Assembly (NCBI RefSeq): GCF_030408455.1
Contig: NZ_CP046977.1
Coordinates: 1,116,001-1,180,000 of the forward strand
Source: Corynebacterium atrinae
GTDB taxonomy: Bacteria; Actinomycetota; Actinomycetes; Mycobacteriales; Mycobacteriaceae
DNA: 64,000 nucleotides
Direction: 5' to 3'
The notes beneath the pieces are model-generated. The model ran no database searches, was not told where the DNA came from, and saw nothing but the letters and a program-made list of their open reading frames with translations. Below are positions 8,862-18,545 of this stretch, one piece after another; within the stretch, counting starts at the first letter, position 1, and every line of letters begins with the position of its first letter. Both the position numbers and the translations under genes were made by a program.

Positions 8862-10448
8862 GTGAGCAAGCCCGTCGTTCTCATCGCCGATAAGTTAGCC
8901 CCTTCCACCGTAGAAGCGCTTGGAGACTCCGTGGAGGTGCGGTGGGTCGACGGCCCGAACACCGCGGAGCTCCTCGCGGCGGTTCCTGAGGCTGATGCTC
9001 TCCTCGTCCGTTCCGCGACGACGGTGACTCGCGAGGTCCTGGAGGCCGCGCCGAATCTCAAGATCGTGGGCCGCGCCGGTGTGGGCTTGGACAACGTTGA
9101 CATCGCCGCCGCCACCGATCGCGGCGTCATGGTCGTCAACGCCCCGACCTCGAACATTCACTCCGCCTGCGAGCACGCCATCGCCCTGCTGATGTCCACG
9201 GTGCGCCAGATCCCCGCCGCCGATGCCACCCTCCGCGATCACGAGTGGAAGCGTTCTGCTTTCAACGGCGTGGAGATCTTCGGAAAGACCATCGGTGTCG
9301 TTGGCTTCGGACACATTGGGCAGCTGTTTGCCCAGCGTCTGGCGGCATTCGAGACGAAGATCATCGCCTTCGACCCTTACGCTAACCCGGCCCGTGCCGC
9401 GCAGCTGGGAGTTGAGCTCGTGGACCTCGATGAGCTGGTGTCCCGCGCCGACATCATCACCATTCACCTGCCCAAGACGAAGGAAACGGCCGGCATGTTC
9501 AACGCCGAGCTGTTGGCTAAGTCCAAGAAGGGTCAGATCATCATCAACGCTGCCCGTGGCGGGCTTGTCGACGAGCAGGCGTTGGCCGATGCGATCACCT
9601 CCGGCCACATCTGGGGTGCCGGCTTCGATGTGTTCTCCACTGAGCCCTGCACGGATTCCCCGCTCTTCGACCTCCCGCAGGTGATCGTGACCCCGCACCT
9701 GGGTGCGTCCACCGCCGAGGCCCAGGATCGCGCAGGCACTGACGTCGCCGATTCTGTTCTCAAGGCCCTGGCTGGCGAGTTCGTCCCGGATGCCGTCAAC
9801 GTTTCCGGTGGGCGCGTCGGCGAAGAAGTCGCCCTGTGGCTGGAGCTCACCCGCAAGCTCGGCCTACTGGCCGGCCGACTGCTCGACGCAGCCCCGGTGG
9901 CGCTTGAAGTGGAGGCCCGCGGCGAGCTGTCCACCGAAGATGACCTGTCTGTCCTCGGCCTGTCCGCCGTGCGAGGGCTGTTCTCCGGAATCACCGACGA
10001 GCCTGTCACTTTTGTCAACGCGCCGACCATCGCGGAGAGCCGCGGTTTGGAATACCGGGTGGACACCGCCTCGGAGTCCACCACGCACCGTTCCTCGGTG
10101 GAGGTTAAGGCCATCGCCTCCGACGGCTCCTCGTCCACCGTCGTCGGTGCCCTCACCGGTCTCGAGCGGGTGGAAAAGATTGTGCGTATCGACGCCCGCG
10201 GGGTCGACATGCGGGCCGAGGGCCGCAACCTCTTCCTGCAGTACACCGACGCCCCCGGCGCCTTGGGCAAGGTGGGCTCGCAGCTGGGCGACGCAGGCAT
10301 CAACATCGAGGCCGCCGCGCTCACCCAGGCCGCCAAGGGCGACGGCGCGACCCTCGTCCTGCGGGTCGACACCGAGATCCCCGAGGCCCTGGAGAAGTCC
10401 ATCGCCGATTCCCTCGGCGCGACTTCTGTCCAGATCGACCTGACTTAG
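8862..10448 (+). CDS. serA: D-3-phosphoglycerate dehydrogenase
   Basis: 528 residues, the long actinobacterial form. It oxidises 3-phosphoglycerate with NAD+ in the first step of serine synthesis. Substrate domain motif [19 protein letters not shown]-binding [19 protein letters not shown], catalytic Arg in [11 protein letters not shown], and His in [13 protein letters not shown]. The C-terminal part has the intervening (ASB) domain and an ACT domain starting [18 protein letters not shown], the serine feedback site. The GTG start has CAGGAG 9 bases upstream. It overlaps the convergent gene by 4 bases. Confidence 0.96.
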   Translation: MSKPVVLIADKLAPSTVEALGDSVEVRWVDGPNTAELLAAVPEADALLVRSATTVTREVLEAAPNLKIVGRAGVGLDNVDIAAATDRGVMVVNAPTSNIHSACEHAIALLMSTVRQIPAADATLRDHEWKRSAFNGVEIFGKTIGVVGFGHIGQLFAQRLAAFETKIIAFDPYANPARAAQLGVELVDLDELVSRADIITIHLPKTKETAGMFNAELLAKSKKGQIIINAARGGLVDEQALADAITSGHIWGAGFDVFSTEPCTDSPLFDLPQVIVTPHLGASTAEAQDRAGTDVADSVLKALAGEFVPDAVNVSGGRVGEEVALWLELTRKLGLLAGRLLDAAPVALEVEARGELSTEDDLSVLGLSAVRGLFSGITDEPVTFVNAPTIAESRGLEYRVDTASESTTHRSSVEVKAIASDGSSSTVVGALTGLERVEKIVRIDARGVDMRAEGRNLFLQYTDAPGALGKVGSQLGDAGINIEAAALTQAAKGDGATLVLRVDTEIPEALEKSIADSLGATSVQIDLT

Positions 10449-11383
10449 TCCATCACTCCCACCGCTACCGCCAGGTCTTCCCAGCTCATACCCACGCACT
10501 TGAACACGCGGGGGCGAGTGGGATCGGCCGTGGCGGAGCCGTTGACCAGGTCGACGAGCTCGACCAGCGAATCCTCGTCGAGGACGCCCTCCTTGATGGG
10601 TTGGATAACGTCACCGGCCTCTCGCATGGCGGTGGCGTGGTCCTCGACGACGACCTGTGCGCGTGACAGCAGCGCGGAGTCTAATTCGCGAGCTTCGGGC
10701 TCGTGCGAGCCCATGGCGACGACGACGGCGTTTTCGGGGACGAGGGTGCCGTCGAAAAGCGGCGTCGACGACGACGTGCAGCAGACGATGAGGTCGGCTC
10801 CGCTGACATCCTCGGGGCTTCCCGCGCGGGAGATGGGGATGCCTGCCGCGAGCCCAGCCTCCACTGTCTCGACGATCTTGTCCTCTTCGCGGCCGCAGAC
10901 CACAAGCTCGTGGATTTCGCGGACTTCCGTCATGGCCTGGATATGGCTGAGTGCTTGGGGGCCAGTGCCGAACAAGACCATCCGCTCGATCGGCGTGCGC
11001 GGAGCAAGGTAATCCACCGCCACGGCGCTCACAGCAGGGGTGCGCAGGGTGGTGAGCGCGTTGCCTTCCATGAGGGCTTGGGGGGAGAGGGTCTCGGCAT
11101 CCATGAGGAGATAGATGGCCTGGATGCGGGGGGCGCCCTTGGAGGGGTTGTCAGGAGCGACGGTGGCGATTTTCGTGCCCGTCCAATCACTGAGCACCGA
11201 AGGCATGAGCAGGACGTGACCGGCGTCGTGCACCGGAATATTGACGCGGGCGGGGTCCTGGGAGGGCTGGAAGCCAGACTTTAGTGCCTCCTCGAGGAGG
11301 ACGCGGGCGCGTTCGACGCTGACGGCCGCGGCGATCTGGTCGGAGGTGATCCAGCGAGGGGATTCGGAGTGGGCGAAAGTCAT
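10445..11383 (-). CDS. Ornithine cyclodeaminase / mu-crystallin family protein
   Basis: 312 residues from MTFAHSESPRWITSD. NAD(P)-binding signature RMVLFGTGPQALSHIQAM and DLIVCCTSSSTPLFDG are typical of the OCD/mu-crystallin family, which includes ornithine cyclodeaminase, alanine dehydrogenase and ketimine reductases. Substrate preference cannot be read. It is 10 bases downstream of the MHS transporter and probably cotranscribed with it, so it may process an imported amino-acid-like compound. The last 4 bases overlap the convergent serA. Confidence 0.8.
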   Translation of the reverse strand: MTFAHSESPRWITSDQIAAAVSVERARVLLEEALKSGFQPSQDPARVNIPVHDAGHVLLMPSVLSDWTGTKIATVAPDNPSKGAPRIQAIYLLMDAETLSPQALMEGNALTTLRTPAVSAVAVDYLAPRTPIERMVLFGTGPQALSHIQAMTEVREIHELVVCGREEDKIVETVEAGLAAGIPISRAGSPEDVSGADLIVCCTSSSTPLFDGTLVPENAVVVAMGSHEPEARELDSALLSRAQVVVEDHATAMREAGDVIQPIKEGVLDEDSLVELVDLVNGSATADPTRPRVFKCVGMSWEDLAVAVGVMD

Positions 11384-11393
11384 GAAAAGTCCC

Positions 11394-12719
11394 TTAAGAG
11401 GTAGTGGCGGCTTCATTGGCGGCCTCGCGGCGCGCGATGGCCGGTGCGAAGGCCACCGCCAACAAGGAGATGGACGCAGCAATGATGATGTAGATGGCGA
11501 TGGGGTGCCACTGGTTGTTGAACTCGTGCAGCAGCCAGGTCGCGATCAATGGCGCGGTTCCGCCGGCGAGGGCAGCGCCGATTTGGTAGCCCAAGGTGAC
11601 GCCGGTGTAGCGGATGCGAGGGGAGAAAATTTCTGAGCTCATCGTGCCGAGCGTGGCGGTGACCGGCGGCCACACCACTCCGAGGCCGATGACGACGGCG
11701 GCGAACACTGCCCAGTTAGCGCCGGTGTCCAGGAGGAGGAAGAAGGGGAAGGCGAAGGCGGCGATGGCTACGGCGCCTGTGACATAGACCCGGGTCCGCC
11801 CAACACGGTCAGAGAGTGTGCCCATGACCGGGATCATGATCGTCGAGGCGAAGGCTCCGAGGCTGACCGCATTGAGGACGGTGGAGCGCTGGAAATCAAG
11901 AGTGCCCGTGGCGTAGGAGGCGACGAAGGTGGCGAAGATGTAGAACGGGGCGGTTTCTACGACCTTGATGCCCACGGCGACGAGGACGGCGGGGAAGTGG
12001 TGGGTAAGAGTTTCAAGCAAAGGGATCTTGGCCACGTCGCCGCTCTTGCGGGCCTTTTCGAAGTCATCGGTCTCACCGAGGCCGGAACGAATCCACAAGC
12101 CGACGAAGACGAGAACGATGGAAGCGATGAACGGGATGCGCCAGCCGATGCCCAAGAGGAACTCATCGCCGAAGGAAGAGACGATGGCGAATGCCAGCGA
12201 AGACAGGAGCATGCCGATGGTGATGCCCATCTGGGGGACAGAACCGAAGAAACCGCGGCGACCCTTCGGTGCGTTTTCGAAGGCGAGGAGCATCGCCCCT
12301 CCCCATTCGCCGCCGATGGCCAAGCCTTGGATGATGCGGCAGATCACCAACAGGATGGGGGCCGCGATGCCGATCTGGTCATAGGTGGGGATGAGTCCGA
12401 TGGCGACGGTGGCGGCGCCCATCATAGTGAGGGTGACCACGAGGGTGACTTTGCGGCCGACTCGGTCGCCAAAGTGGGAGAAGATGATGCCGCCGAAGGG
12501 GCGGACGAAGAAAGTCAACGCCAGCGTGAGATAAGACAGCATCTGGGAGACGAAGGGATCGTCCGTGGGGAAGAACTGGTGGTTGAAGATCAACGCGGAG
12601 GCGGTGGCGTAGAGGAAGAAGTCGTACCACTCGATCGAGCTTCCGGAAAGGGCGGCGGTGAGGACTCGGGCGTGCTTCTTCTTGGTTTCCCGAGGCGGAG
12701 TGGTGACAGATTCGGTCAT
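11394..12719 (-). CDS. MFS transporter, metabolite:H+ symporter (MHS) family
   Basis: 441 residues from MTESVTTPPRETKKKHARVL with 12 hydrophobic segments. SGSSIEWYDFFLYATASALI is the MHS N-terminal hallmark, followed by the MFS loop GDRVGRKVTLVVTLTMMG and GGEWGGAMLLAFENAP. Relatives are ProP, ShiA and citrate or aromatic-acid symporters. It sits between the GntR regulator (135 bases upstream, same strand) and the OCD-like enzyme, suggesting a small catabolic unit. Substrate unknown. Confidence 0.86.
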   Translation of the reverse strand: MTESVTTPPRETKKKHARVLTAALSGSSIEWYDFFLYATASALIFNHQFFPTDDPFVSQMLSYLTLALTFFVRPFGGIIFSHFGDRVGRKVTLVVTLTMMGAATVAIGLIPTYDQIGIAAPILLVICRIIQGLAIGGEWGGAMLLAFENAPKGRRGFFGSVPQMGITIGMLLSSLAFAIVSSFGDEFLLGIGWRIPFIASIVLVFVGLWIRSGLGETDDFEKARKSGDVAKIPLLETLTHHFPAVLVAVGIKVVETAPFYIFATFVASYATGTLDFQRSTVLNAVSLGAFASTIMIPVMGTLSDRVGRTRVYVTGAVAIAAFAFPFFLLLDTGANWAVFAAVVIGLGVVWPPVTATLGTMSSEIFSPRIRYTGVTLGYQIGAALAGGTAPLIATWLLHEFNNQWHPIAIYIIIAASISLLAVAFAPAIARREAANEAATTS

Positions 12720-12854
12720 GTGCGCAGCCTTTTCGTGGTCGAGGCGGTAGCCACCCGGATGTGTTTCGGGTTCGATCCGCCAAAGTAAGTGATGTAGGGC
12801 ACAGTACAATGTTACTGGGTCCCGCGTCTAGGTTCGAGGGGAAAACTTGGCAGC

Positions 12855-13565
12855 TTAGCTGGTGGTGGACTTGCCCGCCCACACCCCGGTGACGTGGCCT
12901 AGGTGCTGGCTGATCAGGGAGAACATTCTCTCCGGGTCACGTTGAGCGATCGTTTCTACCAGGTCCACATGTTCCCGTGCTGTCTGCTCTAATTGGCCAG
13001 AATTGGCCAGATCGCGCAGTCCGGACAGGCGCGCCATGGAACGCAAAGAGCGGAGATGGCGGACGGCAACCGAGTTACCGGCCGCCGCGAGTAATCCCAA
13101 ATGTAGGGAAGAATCGAGTCGAATGAACTCAATGAGGTCGCCGTTGTCGGCCGCCTCGAGGCTATCGGCGGCCAAGGAGCGCGAGGAAGCAAGCAAAGCG
13201 GCGGGGAGGCCCTGTTCGGCTAGTCGCACCATGAGGGGAATCTCGATGAACCGCCGTAGTTCCACGTGTTGGGCGTGGACCTCGGGCGAGATCTCCAGCA
13301 CCCGGTAACCCTTGTAGCGCAGCGCTACGACGTGGCCTTCGTTTGCTAGGTCGAGCATGGCCTCACGAACGGGAGTGGCGGAGATTCCGAACTTGTCGGC
13401 CAGGGTCGGAGCGCTAAGAACCTGGCCTGGGGCAAGCTCGCCCACGATGATCGCGTGGCGGAGATGTTCGGCTACTTGCTCGCGGAGGGGGATATCCCGC
13501 GGCTCATCCAGCCGGGGAAGGCGACGGGCGTCAGTGAGCGCAGAGAGTGGGGGCGTGCCTGGCAT
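12855..13565 (-). CDS. GntR-family (FadR/FCD) transcriptional regulator
   Basis: 236 residues. An N-terminal winged helix (PLREQVAEHLRHAIIVGEL, then ADKFGISATPVREAMLDLA) is followed by an all-helical FCD effector domain (FIRLDSSLHLGLLAAAGNS). The start at 13565 is preferred over the ATG 9 bases upstream because CATAAT ends 7 bases before it, as in leaderless genes here. It probably controls the transporter and OCD-like genes downstream, which lie on the same strand. Confidence 0.85.
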   Translation of the reverse strand: MPGTPPLSALTDARRLPRLDEPRDIPLREQVAEHLRHAIIVGELAPGQVLSAPTLADKFGISATPVREAMLDLANEGHVVALRYKGYRVLEISPEVHAQHVELRRFIEIPLMVRLAEQGLPAALLASSRSLAADSLEAADNGDLIEFIRLDSSLHLGLLAAAGNSVAVRHLRSLRSMARLSGLRDLANSGQLEQTAREHVDLVETIAQRDPERMFSLISQHLGHVTGVWAGKSTTS

Positions 13566-13572
13566 AGTCCGC

Positions 13573-13578
13573 ATTATG
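13573..13578 (-). promoter_or_regulatory. -10 box, leaderless start of the GntR gene
   Basis: CATAAT on the minus strand, 7 bases before the ATG at 13565; it also overlaps the alternative upstream ATG, which argues against that start. Confidence 0.45.
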
Positions 13579-13693
13579 CCCCAGCGGCCTGGACTCAGTG
13601 GTCGATTCCCGGGGAGGGAAGGGTTTTATTCACCTCGCCCCGGGGGCATTGTCGCTGTTCACTGTGGCTGCAAACCGGAATGAGGAAACTAAA

Positions 13694-13709
13694 TAGACAA
13701 CACGGTATG
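13694..13709. promoter_or_regulatory. Weak McbR-like palindrome upstream of the OsmC operon
   Basis: TAGAC-AACACG-GTATG fits the McbR consensus at 8 of 10 positions. It lies about 74 bases before the OsmC start in the 200-base divergent region. On its own it is weak; it gains some weight from the better site at 6848. Confidence 0.25.
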
Positions 13710-13782
13710 TTAGGACTGGACTAATCGGTGCTAAGTTGTCGGCAGTAGAACCGATTTTTACAACGTCAAGGAGCAAACAAAC

Positions 13783-14331
13783 ATGTCCGACCTCACCCCG
13801 AACCATCAGTCCGGCGAGCCGCTGCAGCCCATCGACGCGGAGAAGCTCGCTTCCCTGGCGGAGAAGAACATTAATAACCCCGAGGGCGGTCGCAAGACCA
13901 TCCGCACGCACACCGAGGCGGACGGCCTGTTCCGCAACTACACCCAGATCCGCGACCTGGAACCCGTCCTCGTCTCCGAGCCGCCGCAGCTCCTCGGGGA
14001 CGATTCCGCCCCCAACCCCACGGAGGTGGCCCAGTCCGCTCTCGCGGCCTGCATCTCGGTGGGCATTCAAGCAATTGCCACCCACCGTGGCGTGACCTTG
14101 ACCAAGATTGCCATTGATATCGAGTCTGACATTGATATCTCCCCGACCTGGGGCGTCGGCGACCTCAACGATGTGAAGCGCCCGGGTGTCTCCGATGTCC
14201 GCGTCAAGATCGCCTTGGAGGGTGATGCTGATCGCGAGACCCTCGACCAGATTCAGAAGGATGCCATCACCTGGTCGCCCGTAGTCAACACCTACACCCG
14301 CCCCGCCACGCTGACGTCCGAGTTGATCTGA
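13783..14331 (+). CDS. OsmC family protein
   Basis: 182 residues. The OsmC fold is recognisable from NPTEVAQSALAACISVGIQA, which carries the redox Cys, with the C-terminal pattern ITWSPVVNTYTRPATL. OsmC proteins reduce organic hydroperoxides with dithiols; only one of the two usual Cys positions is obvious here, so peroxidase activity is uncertain. AAGGAG lies 10 bases before the start. Its stop overlaps the start of the next gene (ATGA), so it is coupled to the flavin enzyme behind it. Confidence 0.82.
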   Translation: MSDLTPNHQSGEPLQPIDAEKLASLAEKNINNPEGGRKTIRTHTEADGLFRNYTQIRDLEPVLVSEPPQLLGDDSAPNPTEVAQSALAACISVGIQAIATHRGVTLTKIAIDIESDIDISPTWGVGDLNDVKRPGVSDVRVKIALEGDADRETLDQIQKDAITWSPVVNTYTRPATLTSELI

Positions 14332-15383
14332 TGACTATCACCGCGACCACCGTGACCGCCCCGCAGGTCCTGGCGACCATCGCTGAGCAGGCCAAGGGAG
14401 TGGACAACAACGAGATATCCGCCCGCTATGGCATCGAGTTGCTGGGACAGCGAGATGAGATCCTCCGTGGCGACCTGCTGGAGAGGGTGCGCCAGCTCCG
14501 CGAAATTGCCTCCGTGGATTTGTCCGTCGCTTTCGGCTTGTGGGCCCACACCATGGTGGTCACCTATCTCCAGACTGCTGACACCGCCTATGCCCGCGAG
14601 CTTCTCCCGGAGTTGCTGCAAGGTCGGCGCCCCGGAGTGACCGGCATGGCCTCGGCGTTCAAGGAGGCGGCTGGTGCTGGGCAGATAGATCTCCGCGCCG
14701 AGCGCACCGAGGGTGGCTACCTTCTCAACGGCAAGCTGAATTGGGCTTCTAACCTGGCCGATGATGCTGTCATCGTCACCGCAGGCAAGACCGAGGACGG
14801 GGAGCGGGTGTTGGTCGTCCTCGATGGCGATGCCCCGGGTGTCACCCTCGGCCAGCCCTTCGCTCTGCTGGGACTCAACGCGACGTCGTCGGCGTGGGTG
14901 TCTCTCGACGGAGTGTTCGTCGACGATGAACAGGTGCTCAGCACTGACTTCGCGAACTTCGTGGCCGCGGTGCGACCCACCTTCGTCGTGCTGCAAACCT
15001 CCGAATGCCTCGGAGTGGCGGAAGCCGCCATTGAGGCAGCCGCCCAGCGCCTCCACGGCGTCAACGAGGTGCTCACGGACGACGTGGAGGAGGCTGCGAG
15101 TCGGATTCGCACGCTCGTCGATAAGCAAGAAGACCTGGCGCGGCGGATCGATGGGTGCGAGGCAGTGACGAAGGTGGAGCTGCTGGAGCTGCGCCTGGCC
15201 GCGGCGGAGGCCGCTGTCGCTGCTGCCAACCTCGAGGTGCGACTCGCGGGTGGAGCGGGATACGCGCAGAGCTCGCCGGCGTCACGGCGCTTCCGCGAGG
15301 CCGCGTTCATCCCCGTGCAATCGCCCTCGGAGACCCAGCTGAAGTGGGAACTGCAGCGAGCTCGCGAACAACAGGAAGGCTAA
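14331..15383 (+). CDS. Acyl-CoA dehydrogenase-fold flavin enzyme (DszC/SfnB-like)
   Basis: 350 residues. The acyl-CoA dehydrogenase fold is seen in GVTGMASAFKEAAGAGQIDL, GYLLNGKLNWASNLADDAVI and the helical C-terminal part (AGGAGYAQSSPASRRFREAA). No catalytic Glu of true dehydrogenases is apparent, and a flavin reductase gene follows directly, which points to the DszC/SfnB/HsaA type of two-component, reduced-flavin-dependent monooxygenases. These attack sulfides, sulfones or aromatics. The substrate is unknown; a sulfur compound is an inference from the locus. Confidence 0.7.
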   Translation: MTITATTVTAPQVLATIAEQAKGVDNNEISARYGIELLGQRDEILRGDLLERVRQLREIASVDLSVAFGLWAHTMVVTYLQTADTAYARELLPELLQGRRPGVTGMASAFKEAAGAGQIDLRAERTEGGYLLNGKLNWASNLADDAVIVTAGKTEDGERVLVVLDGDAPGVTLGQPFALLGLNATSSAWVSLDGVFVDDEQVLSTDFANFVAAVRPTFVVLQTSECLGVAEAAIEAAAQRLHGVNEVLTDDVEEAASRIRTLVDKQEDLARRIDGCEAVTKVELLELRLAAAEAAVAAANLEVRLAGGAGYAQSSPASRRFREAAFIPVQSPSETQLKWELQRAREQQEG

Positions 15384-15386
15384 AGC

Positions 15387-15875
15387 GTGATAGTAACTGC
15401 GGAACGCCTCCGGGCGGCAGCCGGGACCTTTCCTACCGGAGTCACCATCGTGACCACCCACACCGCGGAAGGACAGGACGTGGGCCTGACCGTGAGCGCG
15501 TTTTCCTCGCTCTCGCTCGACCCCGCGATGGTTGTGCTCAGCGTGGATAACGCCTCGACCTCGCTGCCATCCCTAAAGGTCGGCGGGCCCATCGGAGTAT
15601 CGGTGCTGGCGGAGGGACAGGAGTACTTGGCGCGCCAGTTCTCCCGCCGTGGCATCGACCGCTTCGAGGGGGTCCACACGGAACGGCGCGCGGATAACGT
15701 GCCCACGGTGCATGGCGCGGCGGCCTGGTTCGTCGGCCACATCGCCCACTTTCACGCCGGCGGGGATCACACGATCATTACCGTCGCGGTCGAGGACTGC
15801 GGGACCGATGAATCCACCCGCCCGCTGTTGTACCAGCGCGGGCAAATCCACCTGTTCCCGGAGTATCAGATTTAG
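15387..15875 (+). CDS. Flavin reductase family protein (FMN-binding split barrel)
   Basis: 162 residues from a GTG 3 bases after the previous stop. The flavin_reductase fold is clear in FPTGVTIVTTHTAEGQDVGL, then TVSAFSSLSLDPAMVVLSVD and FAVSVL-like GPIGVSVLAEGQEYLARQFS. It would supply reduced FMN or FAD to the monooxygenase encoded just upstream. The short C-terminus ends in a HLFPEYQI strand. Third gene of the OsmC operon. Confidence 0.85.
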   Translation: MIVTAERLRAAAGTFPTGVTIVTTHTAEGQDVGLTVSAFSSLSLDPAMVVLSVDNASTSLPSLKVGGPIGVSVLAEGQEYLARQFSRRGIDRFEGVHTERRADNVPTVHGAAAWFVGHIAHFHAGGDHTIITVAVEDCGTDESTRPLLYQRGQIHLFPEYQI

Positions 15876-15950
15876 TCAGGGTGCGTCGGGAATAGCACTG
15901 CCTGCTAAGCTGTCCGATAAGTCCATTAGGTGAGAAGGGAATTCCATAGA

Positions 15951-16964
15951 ATGAAACTTGCAGTGATCGGCGGAGATGGCATCGGCCCCGAAGTGACCGC
16001 CGAAGCGCTCAAAGTGCTCCGTGCCGTCCGCGATGACATCGAGACCACCGACTATGACCTTGGTGCCCGCCGTTACCTCCGCAGCGGCGAACTCCTCACC
16101 GAAGCTGACCTGGACTCCCTCCGCGAGCACGACGCCATCCTCCTCGGCGCCATCGGCGCGCCGGGCCTGGTGGCCCCCGGAGTCCTCGAACGTGGGCTCC
16201 TGCTGAAGATGCGCTTCGCCTTGGACCACCATGTCAATCTGCGCCCCTCCAAGCTCTTCGAGGGCGTTGAGTCCCCCTTGAGAAACCCCGGCGAGATCGA
16301 CTTCGTCGTCGTCCGCGAAGGCACGGAGGGCGCCTACACCGGCAACGGCGGCGGCATCCGCGTGGGCACCCCGCACGAGGTAGCGAACGAGACCTCCGTG
16401 AATACCCGCTACGGCGCCGAACGCGTCATCCGCTACGCCTTCGACCTGGCCATGACTCGCCGCAAGCACCTCACCCTCGTGCACAAGACGAACGTCCTCG
16501 TCCACGGCGGTGGCCTGTGGCAGCGCGCCGTCGACGAGATCGCCGCCGAGTACCCCGAGGTTACGGTCGACTACGCCCACATTGATGCCGCGACGATCTA
16601 CCTCATCACCAACCCCTCGCGCTTCGACGTCATCGTCACCGACAACCTCTTCGGCGACATCCTCACCGACGAAGCCGGCGCCGTCTCCGGCGGAATTGGC
16701 CTCGCTGCCTCGGGCAATATCGACGCCACCGGCACCAACCCCTCCATGTTCGAGCCGGTCCATGGTTCCGCGCCGGACATCCAAGGCCAGGGCATCGCCG
16801 ACCCGACCGCCGCCATTTTGTCGGCAGCGATGCTGCTGCGTCACCTTGGTGATGACGCTGCGGCCGCCCGGATCGAAGAGGCCGTGGCTGCCGACGTGGC
16901 CACCCGAACCGGAGAGGTACGGACCACAGAGGTAGGCGACCGCATCGTCGCGGCCCTGACCTAG
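15951..16964 (+). CDS. leuB: 3-isopropylmalate dehydrogenase
   Basis: 337 residues from [20 protein letters not shown]. It oxidatively decarboxylates 3-isopropylmalate in leucine synthesis. Substrate-binding [20 protein letters not shown], the catalytic Tyr in [14 protein letters not shown], metal-binding [20 protein letters not shown], and the NAD pocket [20 protein letters not shown] are all present. The ribosome site GAGAAGGGA precedes this ATG, which rules out the ATG-like start 21 bases earlier. It is separate from leuCD, 12 kb away. Confidence 0.96.
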   Translation: MKLAVIGGDGIGPEVTAEALKVLRAVRDDIETTDYDLGARRYLRSGELLTEADLDSLREHDAILLGAIGAPGLVAPGVLERGLLLKMRFALDHHVNLRPSKLFEGVESPLRNPGEIDFVVVREGTEGAYTGNGGGIRVGTPHEVANETSVNTRYGAERVIRYAFDLAMTRRKHLTLVHKTNVLVHGGGLWQRAVDEIAAEYPEVTVDYAHIDAATIYLITNPSRFDVIVTDNLFGDILTDEAGAVSGGIGLAASGNIDATGTNPSMFEPVHGSAPDIQGQGIADPTAAILSAAMLLRHLGDDAAAARIEEAVAADVATRTGEVRTTEVGDRIVAALT

Positions 16965-17019
16965 AGTGCGTAGCGTGTTCTTGTAGCGACTACTACAAGG
17001 CAAAGGGGAGACACACTAC

Positions 17020-18495
17020 ATGCGGCGTCTCATAGCAGTACTGGCCATCGCCACGAGCCTCATGGCGGCGTCCTGCTCCACCACAAAGGACGATACCGAG
17101 CCACCGGAACTGGAGTTGGTCAACTCTGAAGTGATTGCCGACGCCGCCGGGACAGGCGTGGAGACGTCCCGCCGCCTCTTCGACAGCTCGGACCTCGTGG
17201 TCGTTTCAGAGGACACTCCCCAAGCCCAGACCCGGGCCGCCCACTTCGCCGTCGCCGCCGGTGCGCCCATGCTCTTGGTCGGCGACGGCATGGAAGAAGA
17301 ACTCGCTCGCCTTCGGGCCTCCCGGGCGATCACGGTCGGATTGGTGGGGCCGCTGCCAGATGGTGTGCAGGTTGCGGTGGCGGAGTCAGGCGACGATCTC
17401 GGAGTGCTTGACGTCGCGGGCGTCGCAGCCTTGGACCCCGATTCCGCGAACGGCCTGGACGGCGTGCAACATACGAAGCATTCCCTGCGCATGCCAGTCA
17501 TGTTGGCCACCGCGCAGACGTCGATCCCCTCGGTGGCTACTGCTCGGGCCGCGGGAGCGCAGGTGGACGTGCTGTCCTACCCCGACCCGAGGATCAGTGC
17601 GGAATCGATGAATACGGTCAATGAGGGCAACGTCATCGCCCTCGGACAGCAATTTGGCACCCAGCAGCACTTCGATACCGCTATTGACTTGGCCAAGAAC
17701 GGCGAGCTCCCGGGCGGCGGCGGCCTTGTGTTTCCCGGCCGGCGCATGATCGCCTTCTACGGGCACCCCTCCGGAGGGGCGCTCGGAGTGATGGGGGAGC
17801 AGGGCCCGGACGAGGCGGTCAAGCGAGTGCAAGACCACATCGCCAACTACCAGGCGCTGGAGGAGCTGCCGGTGGTGCCCGCCTTCGAGATTATCGTCAC
17901 CGTTGCGTCCGCCGCTCCCGGTGACAGCGGCCAATACACCAATGTCGGTGACCCTTCCGAGTTCCTGCCCTACATCGACGCGATTACTAACGCTGGCGGT
18001 TACGCCTTCCTCGATCTTCAACCCGGTCGGGCGAGCTTGCTGGAGCAAGCCAAGGTGTACGAGGAGCTACTCAAGCGCCCCAACGTCGGGCTGGCCCTCG
18101 ACCCTGAGTGGAAGTTGGGCCCAGATGAAAAGCCCCTGACCCAGGTCGGGCATGTCCAAGCGGCTGAGGTCAATGAGGTTGCGGATTGGCTGGCCTCCCT
18201 CGTGCGCGACAACGATCTCCCGCAAAAGGGTCTGATCTTGCACCAGTTCCAGAACCAAATGATCCGCGACCGTGAGCAGATCAACACCAATCGCCCTGAG
18301 CTGGCTTTCATCCTCCACGCCGATGGCCATGGCGGCCCAGGGGAGAAGCTGGACACCTGGCACGCAGTCCAAGAGGGGCTGGGCCCGGGCTGGTTTATGG
18401 CTTGGAAGAACTTCATCGATGAGGACACTCCCACCTTCACCCCTGAACAGACCTATGAGGTCACGCCTCGTCCGTGGTTTGTGTCATATCAGTAG
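17020..18495 (+). CDS. Predicted cell-envelope lipoprotein
   Basis: 491 residues. A Lys/Arg-poor signal ending LMAASC gives a lipobox-like Cys at residue 19. The region after it (HFAVAAGAPMLLVGDGMEEE) recalls cell-wall-binding repeats. The C-terminal half (YAFLDLQPGRASLLEQAKVY, VGLALDPEWKLGPDE, LILHQFQNQMI) has the look of a TIM-barrel glycoside-hydrolase-like fold with acidic residues in place, but I do not recognise a named family. AAAGGGGAG precedes the ATG. Unlinked to leuB by function as far as can be seen. Confidence 0.7.
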   Translation: MRRLIAVLAIATSLMAASCSTTKDDTEPPELELVNSEVIADAAGTGVETSRRLFDSSDLVVVSEDTPQAQTRAAHFAVAAGAPMLLVGDGMEEELARLRASRAITVGLVGPLPDGVQVAVAESGDDLGVLDVAGVAALDPDSANGLDGVQHTKHSLRMPVMLATAQTSIPSVATARAAGAQVDVLSYPDPRISAESMNTVNEGNVIALGQQFGTQQHFDTAIDLAKNGELPGGGGLVFPGRRMIAFYGHPSGGALGVMGEQGPDEAVKRVQDHIANYQALEELPVVPAFEIIVTVASAAPGDSGQYTNVGDPSEFLPYIDAITNAGGYAFLDLQPGRASLLEQAKVYEELLKRPNVGLALDPEWKLGPDEKPLTQVGHVQAAEVNEVADWLASLVRDNDLPQKGLILHQFQNQMIRDREQINTNRPELAFILHADGHGGPGEKLDTWHAVQEGLGPGWFMAWKNFIDEDTPTFTPEQTYEVTPRPWFVSYQ

Positions 18496-18533
18496 TTTGT
18501 CCCTAAAAGGTACCCCCAGCCCTGGCGTCCCAC

Positions 18534-18539
18534 TACGCT
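18534..18539 (+). promoter_or_regulatory. -10 box, leaderless start of the CBS-domain gene
   Basis: TACGCT, 6 bases before the ATG at 18546; no ribosome site. Confidence 0.45.
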
Positions 18540-18545
18540 AGGGAT

